A stretch of 26,604 nt of DNA from Rhizophagus prolifer (lineage: Eukaryota; Glomeromycota; Glomeromycetes; Glomerales; Glomeraceae): NCBI GenBank assembly GCA_019425655.1, contig NQWY01024766.1, positions 1-26,604 of the forward strand. The letters run 5' to 3'. The notes beneath the pieces were generated by a model that had not been told where the DNA came from, made no database searches, and saw only the letters and a list, made by a program, of their open reading frames with translations. The position numbers and the translations under genes were made by a program. Shown piece after piece: positions 17,633 to 26,593 of this stretch. Within the stretch, counting starts at the first letter, position 1, and the number at the start of each line of letters is the position of its first letter.

Positions 17633-20041
17633 CTACAACCTAACAGGGGAATTTAGCCGAGGATCTGGGAGGTAAAAGACAAATATGATAAAGGCAAGGA
17701 GCCCTATTAACATAAGAAGAGTATAGTGAGGAATGAAACCAGTGTCTAATTTAGCCCAATTACGAGCGGTTTGACTTAGCAGGTTAGTTAAGCCGTAAGG
17801 ACCTAATAACTCCAGTACCCCCTTATCAATTGTTTTGGCCGTTGTGTAACCAAACTCAAGGAATAAGGCAGCAAACCGTGCGTAGAGACCATCAAAAAGA
17901 TAGGCTCGATTGAAAAAGCGATATAATCCCCTTCCTACTTTGGTAGAAAGTAGCCCTATTAAGGAACCAGGGAAATAAGAATAAAGAACTAGGAGTAGTA
18001 GTGGGGCAAATAGAGCACCTGCTACAGGTAGAAGTCTGTTTAGTAGAGGTATAGACCATTCTCCTTCAGCAATATGGTTAGGATGTTGAAATAAGGCATT
18101 GCCATAGATGGCTGAACCGGAACCTACAAAGAGTTGCTGAGTTAAATAACCAAAGAATAAGCTAAAAATAGCTAAAATTGCTAAGGGAAGAGCCATTACC
18201 AAAGGTGGTTCGTGAACAGAAAGGTAATTTGCTTTAGGGCCATTAGGACGACTTAAAAAGGTTAAATAAAGGGAACGAATAGAATACAGAGCTGTGAATG
18301 CAGCTGCTACTGTAGAAATCCAATAAGCTAAATGTCCACTTATAGAATAAGCTGCGTATGAGGATAGAATAATGATTTCTTTAGAGTAGTAGCCTGTTAG
18401 GAAAGGAAGAGCCATCAAGCTAAATGATCCAATCAACATAAGAACATAACAGAAGGGTAATAAAGTAACCAATCCTCCATATTTTCGAAGGTCTTGTTCG
18501 TCATTAAGAGCATGAATTACCGCACCTGCTGACAGAAAAAGCAAGGCCTTGAAAAAAGCATGATTTACCAAATGAAAAAGGGCTGCATTATATTGAGATA
18601 GACCACAAGCCACCATTAACATACCTAATTGGCTACAAGTTGAATAAGCAATCACTCGTTTAAGATCATTTTGGAAAAGACCAGTGGTAGCTGCCATGAA
18701 AGCTGTCAAAGATCCAATCCAAAGAAGTAGCAGCAGAGCTGTTTCACTGTACTCTAACAAAGGAGAAATTCGGAGAAATAAGAATACACCAGCAACAACC
18801 ATGGTAGCTGCATGTAAAAGGGCTGATACAGGAGTTGGACCCTCCATTGCGTTAGGAAGCCAAGTGTGAAGACCTATTTGAGCACTTTTAGCCATTGCCC
18901 CTATTAATAACCCTAAAGCTATTAAAGTAAATAAAGCCTCATGAACCATTGGAGCGATAGAAAACAGAGTAGAATACTCTAGAGTTCCAAACAGCCAGAA
19001 TAAGCCAAATAAACCTATTAAGAAAGCCCAATCCCCTACTCTGTTAACCAAGATGGCTTGCATAGCTGATTTAGTTGCTTGTACTCGAGTAAACCAAAAG
19101 CTGATGAGTAAATAGGATGAGATACCTACACCTTCCCACGTTTTCTAGGAGAGGGAATATATTATAATGAGCCTTAGGTCTACTAGCATAGACATCACCT
19201 AAAATTAATCCAATTAAAGCTTGTTTTAAAAAAGGAGATAGTTTCATTTGGTCTTTGTACTCTTTTTTGTACTTAGGACCAGTAGGTCTACTACTTTCTT
19301 AGAATAATATCTGTGTGTTTGCACAGAACCAATTGGCTTATTGAATAATTTTACAGAGTTATATGCTAGAGAGTAAACCAAACAAGCCCCCTAGAACCTT
19401 ATATCTTTCAATATAAGAACGGACTATATCATCTCCCTGATATATACCAGGGGCATCACGTAAAGTCTCTGAGGAACCCATTCTTATACGGTTTCCTACT
19501 GATTGTCCATTTTACATCCTAATTATTGTTACCATTTAGGTAAATTAGGTTTTAGGATATTCCAGTATATAGTGATATTTAACCATACATCTTACGACAT
19601 AGGTAGGCTGGGAAGAACACCACAACCAATGAACATTACAAGAAAATTATCTCCACAGACTAAGAGCAGCATAAAGAATGTGAACATCGATAAGTAGGCA
19701 AAAAAACGCTGATGGTGAGGATCAGGAGCCATATATCCTATTGAATAGATGTGAACTAGAGCTGAAACTATAAGTACGGGGAGTAGCATTGAAACTGTCA
19801 AGCTATCAAATAGGAAGGACCAGGATAGATCGAGTAGTTCAGAATCTAACCAGGTAGCTAGGGAAACTGTAACTGAGGAACCGGCTAAAGCTACCTCAAA
19901 GAATGCTACACAACTTAGTAAGGAGGCAAGGACTACTGCTAAACAAGCCAAAATATGAACACCTGTTGTACCTAGTTTTCTACCTAGAAGCCCAGAGGCC
20001 ATAGAAGCTAGGAGGGGTAGAACAATAATAGCAAGGTACAT
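17633..20041 (-). CDS. nad5: NADH dehydrogenase subunit 5, two exons
   Basis: This is the large antiporter-like subunit of complex I with the long lateral helix. Exon 1 is 20041-19625 (MYLAIIVLPLLASMASGLLG to LVMFIG) and exon 2 is 19138-17633 (WEGVGISSYLLISFWFTRVQ to DPRLNSPVRL). Together they give 640 residues, the normal size. The frame is open to 20053 with a non-ATG codon, but family starts favour ATG at 20041. The junction FIG-WEGVG is a known group I insertion site. Channel motifs HTWLPNAMEGPTPVSALLHA and RVIAYSTCSQLGMLMVACG are intact. A weak C-rich motif lies in the last codons. Confidence 0.97.
17646..17654 (-). terminator. weak C-rich motif inside the nad5 end
   Basis: TAAATTCCCC on the gene strand, encoding NSP near the C-terminus. 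A shorter C run than the others. Confidence 0.3.
19139..19624 (-). other. group I intron in nad5, 486 bases, no ORF
   Basis: T ends exon 1 and G ends the intron. Core elements on the gene strand: AATCAGTAGGAAACC (about 19490-19505), CTCAGAGACTTTACG (about 19460-19475) and GATGATATAGTCC (about 19423-19436), with P7 halves able to pair. The elements closely resemble those of the cox3 intron. No endonuclease frame is present. Confidence 0.85.
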
Positions 20042-20189
20042 TGTCTTTTGCAATGATTTTTACTTATCATAAATGTCCAATAAAACCGGTCTTCACCAGT
20101 ATCTTTAAGAAGTAAGGAATGAGAGAAGATTAATCATTAAATAGTAATTTTAGAGGTGTCTATCAATCGTTACCAGAGTATTAAGCCAA

Positions 20190-21230
20190 AAATAGGAAAA
20201 TTACATACAAGTTTTAATTTCTATAAGAAATGTAGGCTGACCTTTAAAAATATGAGAGATTCCATTAAAATTAAAGAGGCTAATATAATTGAAAAGAGTT
20301 GAGGCAGGGATACCTAGTACAGTTGAAGCCCTCGCTCTGTTAGGGAAAGTTGCACTCCCTCTGAATGGATTGTGTTTGTACGGGAAAGAGCTATTTTCAC
20401 TTTATGTTCTACAGAGAGAATCCGACCAGCTGAAGAACTGGCATTAGGTTGGATATTGTATTCGGGTTTCCATGTATCAAGAACGGATTGCTCTAAACGA
20501 AGCACTTCCTCAGGTCTAATATATAATGTTTCATTGAAGAATACTTTTGACTCTTTACTAATCATACCCCTACCTTACTACAACTTAACACCAGTCATCA
20601 ACCCCTACTAACCAAACAGAGGTTTAACTAAGAATAAGTGGAATACGCACTGTTATTTTTCAGAAGGAAGGTTTATCCTATCCTAGGAGGTTGAGGCTAA
20701 AATAGCTAGTTATAAAAGCTAAGGGTAGAACCTATATAAAAGTGTCTTCCGCTAAGGGAGATCAAAAGAAAGAATATGGGGAGAACCGTTATACATAAAT
20801 ACCTTTTTAGAGACAGTAGTCTGGTTACAGTGTTACGGTTGATAGCCAATGCAATAGAGCAACAACGAATGTTAGAAAATGTAGCAGTTAATTTTAGTTC
20901 CTCTGGCAGTACCTCTATAAGGTATACTGGTTTTCCAGTGTTAAAGCTGGGATTCTGAAGAGTGTTTGAATCCAAAGGGAGAACCTGCAACAAGGAGTAT
21001 ATTATATTCAGGTTGAAGAATGTCAATGACCAACTCTTCCATAAAGAGTATAAATTTTGAATCAGTAGAAGAAAAGCTAATAGCTTGAAATTAGAGTGAG
21101 TATATTTAGCCAGAGCTTGGCCAATGATAGAACATTTAAAATTAACCATATTTCTAAAGATGTAAATCCCTGATCGCAACCCTTGGTGTTTTAGGGTACT
21201 AGATCTCCCATGACCTGCTCCTTGGAACAT
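20190..21230 (-). pseudogene. broken, rearranged GIY-YIG homing endonuclease
   Basis: Minus-strand pieces in several frames. An N-terminal SGIYIFRNMVN runs straight into QALAKYTHSNFKL (about 21080-21190), so the YIG part is missing there. Then comes a NUMOD1-like segment, LTATFSNIRCCSIALAINRN (about 20825-20890). A displaced FYIGSTLSFYN lies near 20706-20740. Next are LDTWKPEYNIQPNASSSAGR and EHKVKIALSRT (NUMOD3-like, about 20380-20480). Last is a second NUMOD1-like piece (LGIPASTLFNYISLF, about 20270-20320). It sits between rns and nad5 with no intron core, so it was probably a free-standing mobile gene that decayed and was rearranged. Confidence 0.7.
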
Positions 21231-21293
21231 ATCGAAAGCTCCCAGATTTTTATTTGCATGATAATTTAAAACCTTAATTTGATTGAAGTTTAT

Positions 21294-21312
21294 TGGGGGG
21301 GCCCAAAGGGCC
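21294..21312 (-). terminator. hairpin plus C-tract at the rns 3' end
   Basis: On the gene strand, GGCCCTTTGGGCC followed by more C's and AATAAA. It could define the rRNA 3' end in the same way as the C-rich motif of the protein genes. Confidence 0.4.
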
Positions 21313-21314
21313 GA

Positions 21315-22735
21315 TTTATACGTTCAGGAGCAGCTTCCGCTACCCCTACTTTGCTACGACTTAACAGAGGTCACCAAAACCTCCTGACTCTCCAGAGGCT
21401 AATGCTAACAGCAAAGAGATTACTCTAAACTGCTAGAAAGGCTTAGAAAGTTTCCGACGATTTCAATTTCCCCCGCCTGACGGACAATTAGTGCGCCTTA
21501 AAAGTAATTTTCACCGCGCCGTGCTGATGCGCAGATTACTTAGCAATTCCTTCTTCATGAAGACGAGTTTCAGTCTACAATCCGAACTATTATCTTTTGT
21601 TGAGGATTATCTCCGGTTCACACCATTGTCTCCCATTGTTAAAGATTTTGTGGCACGTTACTATAGCCCACTCCATAAGGGCCATGAGGGCTTGTTGCCG
21701 TCCCCAATTAATGACACTTTTAGTATCATACCCTGCTAGATTTATTTCTAACTAAACAGGAGGGGTTTCGTTCGTTAGCGGAATTAACCTGACACCTCGC
21801 GGCACGAACTCAGAACAGCCATGCAACACCTGTGAAACATACAAGGAGTGGTAAGGTTTTTCGCGGAGTATCGATTTAAACAACATGCTTCACTGCTGGT
21901 CTTTAAGGCCGTCTAGACGTTTGGGTTTCAAAGTTGCCTTCATATTCCCCAGGCGGGAAGCTTAATGCCTTCGCTTCTAAGAAGAGATAAAATAATCCCA
22001 ACTTATAGCCTCCATCGTTTAAGGTGTGGACTACGAGGGTATCTAATCCTCTTTGCTCCCCACACTTTAGTCTCACAGCGTCAGTGGTTATTTAGAATAG
22101 AGCCTTCGCCTTAGCGGTCTTTCAGGGATCAACGGATTCTATCCCTACTCCTGAAGTTCCCTAATTCCCCCATTCCACTCTAGCTTGCTAGTTGTAAAAT
22201 TACCTTAGCAGGCAGCCTACAGACACTTTAGGCCCATTTAAGATGGATAACGCTAGCCCCCCTCGTATTACCGCGACTGCTGGCACGAGGTTAGTCGGGA
22301 CTAATAGGAGAGTTAACTCATAATGCTCCTCTCCGACAGGATTTTTACAAGGTAAGTTATGAACCTTCGTAGTTGGCTGGATCAAGGTTTCCCTCATTGT
22401 CCAATATTCCTCACTGCTGCCAAGCATTTCTTGGGTGACCCTTATTTCAGTGCCACTGTGGTTGATCATTCTCTCAAACCAACTAAGCATCATAGACTTG
22501 GTAGGCCATTACCTCCACCAACTATCTATTACTTAATAGGCTCATCTACAGGCGGAAATATTCCTTTCTTTTAAATTATGGGCATTCAACCCTTCCTATA
22601 GGTAGATTCCTATTTATTACTCACCCGGTTGCCATGAAGAAACACATCTTCATATGACTTGCATGTGTAACCCACTAGATAGCGTACTCCTGAGCCACGT
22701 CTAAGCTCTTACATAAGTTTGTCATAGTCTAAACG
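21315..22735 (-). rRNA. rns: small-subunit ribosomal RNA
   Basis: Universal landmarks read in order on the minus strand. These are ACGTGGCTCAGGAGTACGC (5' domain, about 22690), a GTGCCAGCAGTCGCGGTAAT 530 loop (about 22265-22285), GGATTAGATACCCTCGTAGT (about 22027-22050), the GGTGACC decoding region near 21370, and GTCGTAGCAAAGTAGGGGTA near the 3' end. It is about 1.4 kb with no intron seen. Ends are approximate by a few tens of bases. A GGCCC-TTT-GGGCC hairpin and a C7 tract follow the 3' end. The bipartite 5' element lies just upstream. Confidence 0.95.
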
Positions 22736-22758
22736 ATCTATAACGGGTTCAATCTATG

Positions 22759-22811
22759 AGATCGCTGCGGATTTACCCTATATAATAACAAACCAAATTG
22801 TAGAACTTCTA
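22759..22811 (-). promoter_or_regulatory. bipartite 5' element upstream of rns
   Basis: TAGAAGTTCTAC (22811-22800), 25 bases including TATTATATAGGGT, then AAATCCGCAGCGATCT (22774-22759), just before the rRNA 5' end. Both blocks and their spacing match the element upstream of cob. Confidence 0.65.
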
Positions 22812-23215
22812 AACTTCTTCTAAAACTCCGTTGAAACTAATTGCACTTCCTTATGATACAAACCTTACCTCAAAGAAAGTTAGGACGAATAGGCTCTTCC
22901 TTTCCACATTGAAGAGATGAGGTTCTACATCTTGCTTAGTAAAGAGGATAGGTTTCTATGTAGCTTATGAAGCTAACTCAAAACAGAGAAGAAATAGTCT
23001 CATAAATATGGGATAAATTCATTTACTCTTTTGGTCCTACCTATCAAAGATCCTTCAAAGATAACTTATTAAAGCTTGAGCAAGAACTAATAGATGTAGA
23101 ATTTAAGTATTGAAACCTTCACCTTTTGATACGGCTTTACAAACCAATCAAACAAATATACTTTACTTAGAATTTGTTGAGAGACCTCCTTCTGTGCCTT
23201 CTCTCTTTTGTCCAA
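22812..23215. other. spacer upstream of rns
   Basis: No gene can be supported. Short plus-strand protein-like stretches (for example FGPTYQRSFKDNLLKLEQEL near 23030-23090) suggest decayed coding sequence of the same mobile elements, but no family is recognisable. Confidence 0.4.
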
Positions 23216-23221
23216 GGGAAA

Positions 23222-23375
23222 AAAATAGTTAAAGATGGACTAATCAGAGATCACCTTACTCCTAGAGGTTTAGCTTATTGGTTTATGGATGATGGAGGCA
23301 AATTGGATTACTCAAGGTAAAGGTATAGTCTTTAATACTCATTCTTTCACTGAAGCTGCCCCTGTCTTTCCTTGT
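23222..23375 (+). pseudogene. C-terminal-half fragment of a LAGLIDADG endonuclease
   Basis: The plus strand reads LTPRGLAYWFMDDGGKLDYS followed nearby by NTHSFTEA. This is the second LAGLIDADG motif with its family flanks (LTP.ALAYW.MDDGG...NTHSF). It is broken, and the first motif is not found upstream. A different LAGLIDADG piece carrying the first motif lies 350 bases downstream. Confidence 0.7.
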
Positions 23376-23391
23376 CGTAGTTTAGCAAACT

Positions 23392-23601
23392 ATGGATCAA
23401 TGTAAGGTTCTCCCCGTAGTTGGAGGTGTGATAGGTGCTATGGGAGATATGTATAGAGATAAGAGAATCAGTGATTTGGAGAAGATGAGTGTGTCAAGAT
23501 CAGATAGGATAAACAGGAACAACATCCAATACATTAGAAGGGAAGATTGGATTGCCAGGAAGTCGAGACATGAATTGAACTCCTCTAACTCTATTAGTTA
23601 A
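23392..23601 (+). CDS. small unidentified basic frame, 69 residues
   Basis: An intact plus-strand frame with a glycine-rich N-terminal segment (VVGGVIGAMGDMYRDKR) and a basic, Arg/Asn-rich C-terminal half. Like the 4049-4237 frame, it is next to LAGLIDADG and plasmid-polymerase pieces. I do not recognise it. It may be an element-borne small gene or chance. Confidence 0.25.
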   Translation: MDQCKVLPVVGGVIGAMGDMYRDKRISDLEKMSVSRSDRINRNNIQYIRREDWIARKSRHELNSSNSIS

Positions 23602-23685
23602 AAGGATTACAGGAAGCATGAGTAACCATTCTAGAACGAATGCAACTACTCCTAAAAGGAGAATAAAGTAAAGCATGATTAAAAA

Positions 23686-23714
23686 TTAGTATAATACACG
23701 GGGTAAACCAACAA
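23686..23714 (+). repeat. leader repeat, copy of 3690-3718
   Basis: TTAGTATAATACACGGGGTA then AACCAACAA. About 24 of 29 bases match the copy in the first spacer. Both lie upstream of LAGLIDADG and polymerase pieces on the plus strand. Confidence 0.6.
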
Positions 23715-23737
23715 TCCGTAATATAGCTAAGTTACTT

Positions 23738-23980
23738 ATGAATTCAATTACAAAGAAAATCAGAATGAACACAGCTCTCCCTTCTCACATCGAACAACTG
23801 ATCACAGGTCTCCTATTAAGTGATGGTTACTTACGGTATGGAAAAGGGTGTAGAAATGCTTCTTTTAAATTTGCACAATCAGTTATTCCTTATTTTGTCC
23901 AGGTTTTTAGTTTACTCTCCCATTACTGCTCTTCTATGCCTTATTTAGAATCCTGCTCATTTAGAGGGAATCTTCATTAG
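23738..23980 (+). pseudogene. N-terminal fragment of a LAGLIDADG endonuclease related to the atp6-fused one
   Basis: The frame starts MNSITKK and contains LPSHIEQLITGLLLSDGYLR, then FKFAQSVI and LLSHYCSSMPY. The atp6 fusion has LPPFIHSVTVGLLLSDGW, GFKQSII and IMAHYCQSLPF at the same spacing, so the two are paralogues. The frame ends after about 80 residues, before the second motif. Confidence 0.75.
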
Positions 23981-23984
23981 AATT

Positions 23985-24245
23985 GGGCTCATTTTATTTA
24001 ATAAACTATCATTCTTTAGCTGCCCCTCCTGAAGCTAACAACTTTATAAAACAATACTTTAAAGCTCTACCAAGTAGAACTAATGTAGCCATAGCTTCCG
24101 CTGTTACTGCCTACTCCAGAATGATTATAAATAGTTACAAATTAAGAGCCTTATCTACTATTCTGATAAAGATAGCTTAGTAACTAATGGAGAATTACCT
24201 TCTGACCTTATTGATTCAGCTTCTAGGGAAATTCAAACTAGGGCA
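23985..24245 (+). mobile_element. fossil of a linear mitochondrial plasmid type B DNA polymerase (piece B)
   Basis: Contains RTNVAIASAVTAYSRMIIN (about 24084-24135), nearly identical to piece A. About 20 bases further on there is a motif C-like YYSDKDSLVTNG, with LPSDLID after it. Motif C (YxDxDS) carries catalytic aspartates in this family. The fragment is short and broken. Its close match to piece A suggests a recent duplication or two insertions of one plasmid. Confidence 0.75.
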
Positions 24246-24398
24246 TCTTCGTAACTTTTGGATTAATACAAGTCCTCTTAAATTAGGCTAGCTAACCAAC
24301 TATAATGGAGACTCAAATCCTCCCTGGTTTTTCAGAAGGAATTAGATCTAACTTTTGATTTAACAAAATCAATTGAAAAAAACTCTGCTATAATCCTT

Positions 24399-24473
24399 TG
24401 ACCCTTGCCAGGATCGAACTGGCGTTTAGGCAGTGAAGTTGCCTTGTACTATACCTATCTATACGAAAGGGCC
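24399..24473 (-). tRNA. trnE: tRNA-Glu (UUC)
   Basis: Acceptor GGCCCTT/AAGGGTC (one G-U), D stem GTAT/GTAC-type, anticodon stem AGGCA/TGCCT with loop ACTTCAC, and T arm GCCAGTTCGATCCTGGC. The loop gives UUC with C instead of the near-universal U at position 33. Confidence 0.85.
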
Positions 24474-24539
24474 CAATAGTTATCCTAAGGTGGGGTTTTA
24501 ATAAAGAGTAATTGGATCTCGTGGAATTAAAATAGTTAA

Positions 24540-24621
24540 GGAGAAGAGAGGGATTTGAACCCTCATGACCTAGAGGTCGACTCATTTACAGTGAGCTTGC
24601 GTACCAGTTCGCCTTCTTCTC
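24540..24621 (-). tRNA. trnY: tRNA-Tyr (GUA)
   Basis: Acceptor GAGAAGA/TCTTCTC, anticodon stem GCTCA/TGAGT with loop CTGTAAA, long variable arm (GACCTCTAGGTC) as usual for fungal mitochondrial Tyr, and T stem GAGGG/CCCTC. The encoded discriminator base would be C. Confidence 0.92.
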
Positions 24622-24670
24622 ATTTAGAAAATAAGGATGTTGGGGTGTTTTTTATTAGTAGCATACTGGA

Positions 24671-24946
24671 CTACCTTTTGGGGTTACTAATTGCTATAGA
24701 ACCCCTGAGTCTGTAGAAGGCAACTATGATAGCTAAGCCTATTGCACTTTCAGCTGCCGCAACCGCAATTACATAGATTCCAAAACCCTGAGCCAAAATA
24801 TCCGAAAAGGTATAGGAGCTTAATAAGAGCAAGAGAGCGACTGCAAGGAGCATAAGCTCTAGACAGAGCAACATGAGAACAAGATTCTTACGGTTTACTA
24901 TGAAACCCATCAATCCTATCAGGTACAAAATCAGAGAAAAGAACAT
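24671..24946 (-). CDS. nad4L: NADH dehydrogenase subunit 4L
   Basis: This small complex I membrane subunit has 91 residues, starting at ATG 24946 (MFFSLILYLIGLMGFIVNRK). The conserved glutamates are seen in LCLELMLLAV and in AVAAAESAIGLAIIVAFYR. In many ascomycetes nad4L overlaps nad5. Here the two are more than 4 kb apart and nad4L lies in a tRNA cluster. No C-rich motif is seen at its 3' end. Confidence 0.97.
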   Translation of the reverse strand: MFFSLILYLIGLMGFIVNRKNLVLMLLCLELMLLAVALLLLLSSYTFSDILAQGFGIYVIAVAAAESAIGLAIIVAFYRLRGSIAISNPKR

Positions 24947-24997
24947 CTGAGTTACTTTTAGGTCTTACTTCTAAAGGTTAGTTAGTTTGTTTAAAAA

Positions 24998-25012
24998 AGA
25001 GGGGAACCCTCT
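24998..25012. repeat. hairpin AGAGGGGAACCCTCT upstream of nad4L
   Basis: A perfect 6-base stem with a 3-base loop, next to the first copy of a 20-base repeat. Confidence 0.5.
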
Positions 25013-25019
25013 AGCGGCA

Positions 25020-25132
25020 CGGTAGCCTAAGAGGGGAAGACTATGAAATAGTAGAAGCAGATTAGAGGAATAGATAATGTTTTGATTAATTTTAGTAGCA
25101 ATTATTCTAGACCGGTAGCCTAACAGGGGAAG
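25020..25132. repeat. two 20-base direct repeats CGGTAGCCTAA(G/C)AGGGGAAG
   Basis: Copies at 25020-25039 and 25113-25132 differ at one base and lie 93 bases apart, between nad4L and tRNA-Met. Confidence 0.7.
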
Positions 25133-25149
25133 GCTTGAACAACAGGAAT

Positions 25150-25219
25150 ATCGGGAAGGGGATTCGAACCTCTAACTCACGTGTATGAAACGTACGTATT
25201 AACCCTTATACTATCCCGA
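25150..25219 (-). tRNA. trnM: tRNA-Met (CAU), second copy type
   Basis: Acceptor TCGGGA/TCCCGA, D stem GTAT/ATAC, anticodon stem TACGT/ACGTG with CAU in loop TTCATAC, and T stem with one mismatch. Sequence differs throughout from the CAU tRNA at 8706-8776. The U1-A72 closing pair would suit an initiator. Confidence 0.85.
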
Positions 25220-25304
25220 CTCTAATCTACTCCAAGGGAAGGTGGGCTAAAATCAAATATGCTAACATAGTAATAGTTTAAAGTAGTAGACCTAAAGTTG
25301 GGGA

Positions 25305-25376
25305 CTGGGCTGAGAAGATTTGAACTTCTTTTTTCCGAATCAAACTCGGAGGTCTTACCTTTTAGACGACAACCCA
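25305..25376 (-). tRNA. trnQ: tRNA-Gln (UUG)
   Basis: Acceptor TGGGTTG/CAGCCCA, anticodon stem TCCGA/TCGGA with loop GTTTGAT, and T arm GAAGTTCAAATCTTC. Confidence 0.93.
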
Positions 25377-25382
25377 TATCTC

Positions 25383-25702
25383 GAAGAAGGAGATAGCTTG
25401 TACTCTGACACTTTGAATCTTCTGCGGTATCAATTACTTTAAAGTTAGCTAGATTATTTAATGAAACCTTTCTCCCTTCCAGTAAACAATTATTCGCTCA
25501 AATATTTGGCTAACCATAGGTGTTATTTCACGATTAGGGGAAAACTTCAAGGAATGGGGGTCTGTTCTCTATACTCTTTCCCGTCGTTTTTACGACTTGA
25601 TGGAGTGTAATCTAGATGGTCAGTATAGCCCCGGACTTTCCTATAAAGAATAGCAGTAGGAAACCTAGAGGCATAGAGTAGGGTTTGCTGTCTCCACTCT
25701 TC
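25383..25702 (-). ncRNA. rnpB: candidate mitochondrial RNase P RNA
   Basis: RNase P RNA removes tRNA 5' leaders. The gene strand carries GGAAAGTCCGGGGCT (25641-25627), a near-perfect match to bacterial conserved region I. The proposed ends form a P1-like helix: GAAGAG-T-GGAGA at 25702-25691 pairs with TCTCCTTCTTC at 25393-25383, 11 pairs with one bulge. CTATACT and AGTATAG after CR-I can pair (P5-like). CAGAGTACAAGCTATC, just before the 3' P1 strand, lies where CR-V (ACAGA...GGCUUAUC) should be but matches only partly. The RNA would be about 320 bases and ends six bases before tRNA-Gln. Bacteria-like rnpB is known from zygomycete mitochondria. The weak CR-V is the main doubt. Confidence 0.6.
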
Positions 25703-26126
25703 CTTTTCAGGAAACAATCTCCCCCTACCCCTCGAGTTCTTTTAAGGTATCTTTAGTTTATCTATAGTTATAGGGAGGGGATAGACTAGGTTAAGGAATA
25801 AGGGTAGGGAAGCTAGTGTAAACTGTTGAACTGGTCTTGTCTATTGATTTACCTCTACTCTTTTAGTAGTTATAAGGTAGGGGGGCAATACTACTTGTCT
25901 TAGTCTTAGTCTACATTACTTGTAACCCTATACTTCTAATCTAACTTATAAAGCTAGTTACTCTTAAGCTATACCTCTGCTAGTAGAACTTATGCTACTT
26001 CCTATAACTGATTATCCCTTAAGCTAAAGCTTTACTTAGTAAACTCTTGTTTGAATATCTTGACCATATAGGGTATTAAGGGCAAGAAGAATTACCTCTA
26101 AAAAAGGAGAGGTAGAAGCCTGACAC
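25703..26126. other. spacer upstream of the rnpB candidate
   Basis: About 420 bases, no gene. Contains ATAAGTTCTAC on the gene strand (25983-25993), a partial match to the 5' motif, and a hairpin TACCTCT...AGAGGTA (26093-26115) just beyond the tRNA-Asp 3' end. Confidence 0.45.
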
Positions 26127-26199
26127 GGGCTTGGTCGGACTCGAACCGACATCTTTCAACGTGACAAGTTAATTGTTTTTCCAGTTAGACCACAAACCC
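26127..26199 (-). tRNA. trnD: tRNA-Asp (GUC)
   Basis: Acceptor GGGTTTG/CAAGCCC, anticodon stem TTAAC/GTTGA with loop TTGTCAC, and T arm GTCGGTTCGAGTCCGAC. Confidence 0.93.
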
Positions 26200-26319
26200 T
26201 TTGAAAAAACGAACCTCTCTTTAGGTATTCGAAATAACAAGGATTAGTTAAGCCCAGATACTTTGATGAACGCAATTTAGCCTTCATGAAATCAGTAATC
26301 CCATAGAGTACCTTTTAAT

Positions 26320-26391
26320 TGAGTATGTGGGGGTTCGAACCCCAACAAAACCGCTTAAAAGGCGGCTGCTCTACCGTTGAGCTACATACTC
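26320..26391 (-). tRNA. trnK: tRNA-Lys (UUU)
   Basis: Acceptor GAGTATG/CATACTC, D arm AGCTCAACGGTAGAGC, anticodon loop CTTTTAA between CCGC and GCGG, and T arm TGGGGTTCGAACCCCCA. Confidence 0.95.
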
Positions 26392-26522
26392 CTCATCTCT
26401 ATAAGGACACCTAACGGTAAGGGAAATATGCTCACCAAAATAGAATGACTCTGCTGATTTTTCTCAAGTGGTAAATAAACTCCAAGATGTATGAGCCTTC
26501 CTTTTTGCTTAATTCTATAATA

Positions 26523-26593
26523 AGCCGGGTAGCGGAATCGAACCACCATACCTCGTTTACAAGACGAAAGCTTTACCATTAAGCTAACCCGAC
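26523..26593 (-). tRNA. trnT: tRNA-Thr (UGU)
   Basis: Acceptor GTCGGGT/ACCCGGC, anticodon stem TTCGT/ACGAG with loop CTTGTAA, and T arm GTGGTTCGATTCCGC. Confidence 0.93.

Noticed and set aside
20042-20053. Four-codon N-terminal extension of nad5
   Set aside because: It begins with a non-ATG codon, and the family start MYLAIIVLPLL is at ATG 20041.
20706-21230. 174-codon open frame taken as one intact protein
   Set aside because: It contains endonuclease blocks in the wrong order and missing parts, so it is a rearranged relic rather than a working gene.
21491-22574. Several 70-97 codon frames on both strands
   Set aside because: They lie inside the small-subunit rRNA.
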